From contig NW_027488369.1 of the NCBI RefSeq assembly GCF_051014445.1, forward strand, positions 17,750,001-17,814,000: a stretch of 64,000 nt of DNA. The letters run 5' to 3'. Both the position numbers and the translations under genes were made by a program. This stretch comes from Colletes latitarsis. Taxonomy: Eukaryota > Arthropoda > Insecta > Hymenoptera > Colletidae. This document shows positions 62,609-64,000 of the stretch, piece by piece; positions within the stretch are counted from its first letter, which is position 1; every line of letters starts with the position of its first letter. The notes beneath the pieces are model-generated. The model had not been told where the DNA came from. It did not search any database and saw only the letters and a program-made list of their open reading frames with translations.

Positions 62609-64000
62609 TGACCGTTTCAGTGTGGTACCACATTACAATGTGATCCAAACCAGAAAATAACCCAGGATCTGTTCAAGGAGTATGTGAAGTGTTGCGAAAG
62701 TATGAGTCTGATGAGGTCAAATCCGAGACCTATCCCAGACCTAACTTGCGTTATCCTCTAAAATATTGATCAAAACCAGGTTTAATCGACTGTTTCAGTG
62801 TGGTACCACATTACTACGTGATCCAAACCAGAAATAGCCCAGGATCTAGCCATGAAGTATGAGAAATATGCGGAAGTATGAGCCTGATGAGGGCAAATCC
62901 TAGACCTAACCTAGACCTTACATGCGTTATCCTCTAAAATATTTATCAAGATCAGGTTTAATTGATTGTTTCAGTGTGGTCCCACATTACTACGTGATGC
63001 AAACCAGAAAAAACCCAGGATCCGTTCAACAAGTATGTTAAAACTGCGACAGTATGACCCTGATGAGAGCAAATCCCAGACCTAACCTAGACCTAACATG
63101 CGTTGTCCTCTAGAATATTGATGGAAACCAGGTTTAATTGACTGTTTCAGTGTTGTACTTCATAACTACGTGATGCAATCCAGAAAAAGCCCAGGATCTA
63201 GCCATCAAGTATGAGAAATATGCGAAAGAATGAGCCTGATGTGAGCAAATCCCAGACCTAACCTAGACCTAACATGAATTATTCTCTAAAATATTGATCG
63301 AAACCAGGTTTAATTGACTGTTTCAGTGTGGTACCACATTACTACGTGATACAATCCAGAAACAGCCCAGGATCTAGCCATGAAGTATGAGAAATATGCG
63401 AAAGTATGAGCCTGATGAGGGCAAATCCTAGACCTAACCCAAACCTAACATGCGTTATCCTCTAAAATATTTATCAAGACCAGGTTTAATTGAATGTTTC
63501 AGTGTGGTACCACATTACTACGTGAACCAAACCAGAAAAAACCCAGGATCCGTTCAACAAGTATGTTAAAACTGCGACAGTATGACCCTGATGAGGGCAA
63601 ATCCCAGGCCTAACCTAGACCTAACATGCGTTGTCCCCTAAAATATTGATGGAAACCAGGTTTAATTGACTGTTTCAGTGTTGTACTTCATTACTACGTG
63701 ATGCAATCCAGAAAAAGCCCAGGATCTAGCCATCAAGTATGAGAAATATGCGAAAGAATGAGCCTGATGAGAGCAAATCCCAGACCTAACTTAGACCTAA
63801 CATGCGTTATCCTCTATAATATTTATCAAGATCAGGTTTAATTGATTGTTTCAGTGTGGTCCCAAATTACTACATGATCCAAACCAGAAAAAACCCAGGA
63901 TCCGTTCAACAAGTATGTGAAGAATGCGGAAGTAAGAGCCTGATGAGGGCAAATCCTAGACCTATCCCAGACCTAACTTGCGTTATCCTCTAAAATATTG

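Larger units (their letters stand above)
1..64000. repeat. 176-bp satellite array, head to tail
   Basis: The entire window is a tandem array of a 176-bp monomer. Successive CTAAAATATT landmarks fall at 95, 271, 447 and 623, and the last one is at 63990. That makes 363 complete repeats with a net gain of only 7 bp. All monomers read in the same direction; I found no inversion and no non-satellite insertion. Both window edges cut through monomers, so the array extends beyond them. Divergence between neighbouring monomers is moderate, while distant blocks look nearly identical, which is the usual sign of higher-order repeats. A centromeric or pericentromeric location is inferred from monomer size and organisation and is not shown directly. 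I do not recognise a named family. No transcription unit, promoter or terminator is visible. Confidence 0.98.

Noticed and set aside
1..64000. CRISPR array, because of regular repeats
   Set aside because: There are no short repeats separated by unique spacers; the whole 176 bp is the repeat and there is no cas-like gene.
1..64000. Homology to the Arabidopsis 178-bp centromere repeat or human alpha satellite
   Set aside because: From memory the Arabidopsis repeat shares a short AGTATGAGTCT word, but I cannot align the rest, and alpha-satellite landmarks are absent. A database alignment would decide.

Overview
The whole 64 kb window is one uninterrupted satellite DNA array. A monomer of about 176 bp is repeated head to tail about 364 times, always in the same orientation. 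I see no protein-coding gene, RNA gene, transposon, CRISPR array or unique sequence. The phase is very stable: the monomer landmark CTAAAATATT sits at 95 and again at 63990, which is 363 repeats with a net drift of only +7 bp. GC content is about 42% in one monomer I counted. This organisation suggests a eukaryotic centromeric or pericentromeric satellite, because the monomer is close to nucleosome-repeat size, the array is homogeneous and the variants are arranged in higher-order blocks. I do not recognise the monomer as a named family, and the sequence does not let me assign a species.

Each monomer carries the same landmarks: an AT-rich AAAATATT box; two copies of a 13-mer, TGATC(G/C)AAACCAG, 52 bp apart; a 12-bp palindrome TGTGGTACCACA (16 bp in one subfamily); an A-tract (usually A6); a variable middle segment that defines subfamilies; and an 11-bp direct duplication built on CCCAGACCTAA. 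The main subfamilies are: A (GTTCAACAAG with GTGAAGAATGCG), B (TAGCCATCAAG with GAGAAATATGCG), C (GTTAAAACTGCGACAG), D (GTTCAAGGAG) and E (AAAAACGCTAAACTG).

Layout. At 0-1.4 kb there is a tandemly doubled 3-monomer unit that recurs at 18.0-18.9 kb. 3.5-6.3 kb recurs at 21.8-24.6 kb, where a 5-monomer unit is also tandemly doubled. 6.3-7.5 kb recurs at 25.1-26.3 and 31.1-32.3 kb. 8.0-10.9 kb recurs at 43.55-46.4 kb. 10.6-13.1 kb recurs at 28.9, 37.2 and 46.5 kb. 34-37.7 kb is a tandem pair of 11-monomer units. 37.1-42.6 kb recurs at 46.4-51.4 kb minus three monomers. 54.3-56.1 kb recurs at 60.8-62.6 kb. Paired blocks look almost identical by eye, whereas neighbouring monomers differ much more. 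Their offsets are near-exact multiples of 176 bp. The array therefore behaves as a mosaic made by repeated unequal exchange in monomer register, with short conversion-like patches on top.

The only open reading frames are chance ORFs of about 63-89 codons. They appear where a subfamily lacks the TGA in its TATTGATCG box, and I do not annotate them as genes. Alignments were made by eye, so block ends are good to tens of bases and no identity value was computed.
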